Below, in pieces: positions 53,826 to 55,404 of a stretch of DNA of 55,404 nt. Source of the stretch: Streptomyces himastatinicus ATCC 53653 (GTDB taxonomy: Bacteria > Actinomycetota > Actinomycetes > Streptomycetales > Streptomycetaceae); assembly GCF_000158915.1 (NCBI RefSeq), contig NZ_GG657754.1, forward strand, positions 6,726,167 to 6,781,570. The letters run 5' to 3'. Under the pieces are notes generated by a model. It had not been told where the DNA came from. It searched no databases and worked only from the letters and a program-made list of their open reading frames with translations. A program made the position numbers and the translations under genes. Position 1 is the first letter of the stretch. Each line of letters begins with the position of its first letter.

Positions 53826-55378
53826 TGGCCGATACCGATGTGCGGCGGCCCGCCCACGCGGCGGGCCGTGACTGGGAGCGGCTGAACGGTCGGCTGCTCC
53901 TGGTCAACCTGTCCATCCTCGCCGCCCCGCTGGCCATGTTCTTCGCCAGCCTCGCGCTCACCGGCGGCAAGACCAACCTCCAGATCATCATCACCCTCGG
54001 CTCGCTGTTCGTGACCTTCCTGGTCATCAGCGGCATCGGGCTGATGCGGCTGTTCACCACCCGCTTCCGGCTCACCGAGGAGCGCTTCGAACTCCACTCG
54101 GGCCTGGTCTTCCGCAGCCGGCGCTCGATCCCCGTCGCCCGCATCCGCGGCGTCGACATGACCGCCAACCCGGTCCACCGGCTCTTCGGCCTCACCACGC
54201 TGCGCCTCGACACCGGGGAGCAGAGCGACAGCGCGGGCCGCCGGTTCTCGCTCGACGGCATCACCCGGGCCGACGCCCGCGAGCTGCGCCGCCGCATCAT
54301 CGAGCTGCGCGACGCGGGCCAGGCCCGGCCGGTGGCCGACAGCGACGGCCCCCTCTGCGAACTCGACTGGTCCTGGCTGCGCTACGGCCCGCTGACCGTC
54401 TGGGGCGTCGGCGGTGTCCTCATCGCCGCCAGCAGTGTGTACCGCACCCTGCACGAGATGCAGGTCGACCCGCTCGAATGGGGCATCGTCAAGGACCTCC
54501 AGAACCGCTTCGGCTCCGTCCCCCTCTGGTACGGAATCCTGGTGTGCGTCGTCGTCCTCGTCGCCCTCGGCATGGCGGGCTCCACCGCCACCTTCGTCGA
54601 GAACTGGTACGGCTACGAACTGCGGCGCGAGGACGGCGGAATCCTCCGGGTCCGCCGCGGACTGTTCGCCACCCGCTCCGTCAGCATCGAGGAACAGCGG
54701 CTGCGCGGCCTCGAACTGGTCGAGCCGATCCCGCTGCGCTGGGCCAAGGGCGCCAAGCTCAACGCCGTCGCCAGCGGCCTGGGCAACCTGGAGGACAACC
54801 GCAGGCGCCGCGGCCTCACCCCGCCCGTCCCGCGCGGCGAGGCCCTGCGGGTCGCCGCCGAGACGTTGCCGGTGGGCCCCGGCCTCATCGAACGCCAGGG
54901 GCTCACCCGGCACCCGCAGGCCGCCATGTGGCGCCGGGTCAACCGCGCCCTCCTCTGGACGGCCCTGATCATCGCCATCCAGATCGGCCTCGGCGTGTGG
55001 CTCGGCTCGTGGCTGATCGTCACGGGCATCTTCTCCGGTGCGGTGGTGATGCCGATCCTCATCGGGTTCGCGCTCAGCGCGTACCGGAGCCTGGGCCATG
55101 GCATCCGCGGCCGCTATCTGGTCGCCTCCAGCGGTACGTTCGCCCGCCGCACCGCCGCCCTCCAGCGCGACGGAATCATCGGCTGGACCATCACCCGGTC
55201 CGCGTTCCAGCGCCGGAAGGGGCTGCTCACCCTCGGCGCCACCACCTCCGCGGGCGACGGCGTGTACAAGGTCCACGACGTGACCGAAAGCCAGGGAATC
55301 GCCCTCGCCGAGACCGCGGTACCGCGGCTGCTGGCGCCGTTCGTCGAGCGGGTGCCCGACGGACACCGCCCCCACTAG
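53822..55378 (+). CDS. PH-domain (YdbT/bPH2-like) membrane protein, long subunit
   Basis: 518 residues from ATG 53822, which overlaps the upstream stop; the longer frame lies within that gene. It contains three PH-like repeats (TRFRLTEERFELHSGLVFRSRRSIPVARIRGVDM; YGYELRREDGGILRVRRGLFATRSVSIEEQRLRGLELV; and a C-terminal copy around RYLVASSGTFARRTAALQRDGIIGW) separated by pairs of helices (about 25-75, 195-265 and 375-430). This is YdbT architecture and it should form a membrane complex with the preceding YdbS-like protein. A basic N-terminus and no signal peptide agree with a cytoplasmic N-terminus. Confidence 0.88.
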   Translation: MMADTDVRRPAHAAGRDWERLNGRLLLVNLSILAAPLAMFFASLALTGGKTNLQIIITLGSLFVTFLVISGIGLMRLFTTRFRLTEERFELHSGLVFRSRRSIPVARIRGVDMTANPVHRLFGLTTLRLDTGEQSDSAGRRFSLDGITRADARELRRRIIELRDAGQARPVADSDGPLCELDWSWLRYGPLTVWGVGGVLIAASSVYRTLHEMQVDPLEWGIVKDLQNRFGSVPLWYGILVCVVVLVALGMAGSTATFVENWYGYELRREDGGILRVRRGLFATRSVSIEEQRLRGLELVEPIPLRWAKGAKLNAVASGLGNLEDNRRRRGLTPPVPRGEALRVAAETLPVGPGLIERQGLTRHPQAAMWRRVNRALLWTALIIAIQIGLGVWLGSWLIVTGIFSGAVVMPILIGFALSAYRSLGHGIRGRYLVASSGTFARRTAALQRDGIIGWTITRSAFQRRKGLLTLGATTSAGDGVYKVHDVTESQGIALAETAVPRLLAPFVERVPDGHRPH

Positions 55379-55404
55379 ACCAACTGGCGATCCCCCGAGA
55401 GGTG

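Overview
The window is chromosomal DNA of a Streptomyces-like actinomycete. Third codon positions are almost all G or C. Signs of the group include an LCP cell-wall ligase, rare TTA (bldA-type) codons, a LAL-type LuxR regulator beside a type II thioesterase, an FUSC transporter and an arabinose/ribose-type ABC system. I see no tRNA, rRNA, CRISPR array, insertion sequence or prophage.

Layout. 1-5345: the end of a membrane protein and a secreted lyase-like protein, then a three-gene catabolic operon (Gfo/Idh/MocA oxidoreductase, DUF993/DHDPS-like TIM barrel, sugar-phosphate isomerase) behind a tandem LacI-type operator; its substrate is unknown. 5369-10631: small envelope and miscellaneous genes (membrane protein, cupin, TTA-containing lipoprotein, GNAT enzyme, sigma factor with a possible membrane partner, frame-disrupted Pro-rich secreted protein, TTA-containing serine hydrolase). 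10792-14253: LCP protein and a glycosyltransferase fused to a polysaccharide-deacetylase domain that has lost its metal ligands. 14663-20743: a ribose operon on the minus strand, rbsR-rbsA-[rbsC+rbsB fused]-rbsK-rbsD, with twin operators upstream and a heptad repeat before rbsK. 20954-24640: RecD2-like helicase and citrate synthase. 25035-27541: copper export (copA, copZ) under a CsoR-type palindrome. 27681-30878: TetR regulator divergent from an MMPL transporter that carries a frameshift.

31283-44001 is a nearly complete myo-inositol catabolic locus in two divergent halves. Leftward: substrate-binding protein, permease and ATPase, then iolE-like, iolG-like and iolH-like genes. Rightward: iolC, a Cgl0159-type aldolase (probable IolJ substitute), iolB, iolD and iolA/mmsA. 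Together they take inositol up, oxidise, dehydrate and hydrolyse it, isomerise and phosphorylate the product, cleave it, and convert malonic semialdehyde to acetyl-CoA. A 14-bp identical motif lies in the divergent promoter region and upstream of iolE. The iolE copy leads into a 22-bp-period tandem repeat that reiterates the motif's half-site.

44144-55378: a small secreted protein, an FUSC-family membrane protein, an orphan type II thioesterase and LAL regulator, a two-component system, a small membrane protein and a translationally coupled pair of bacterial PH-domain membrane proteins.

The strongest candidates for something undescribed are the repeat/operator arrays of the iol and rbs loci, the DUF993 operon, the permease-binding-protein fusion and the pseudo-deacetylase glycosyltransferase. 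Three places show homopolymer or frame anomalies (A9 at 8723, frame change near 9070-9105, A5 at 30553); assembly error must be excluded there.
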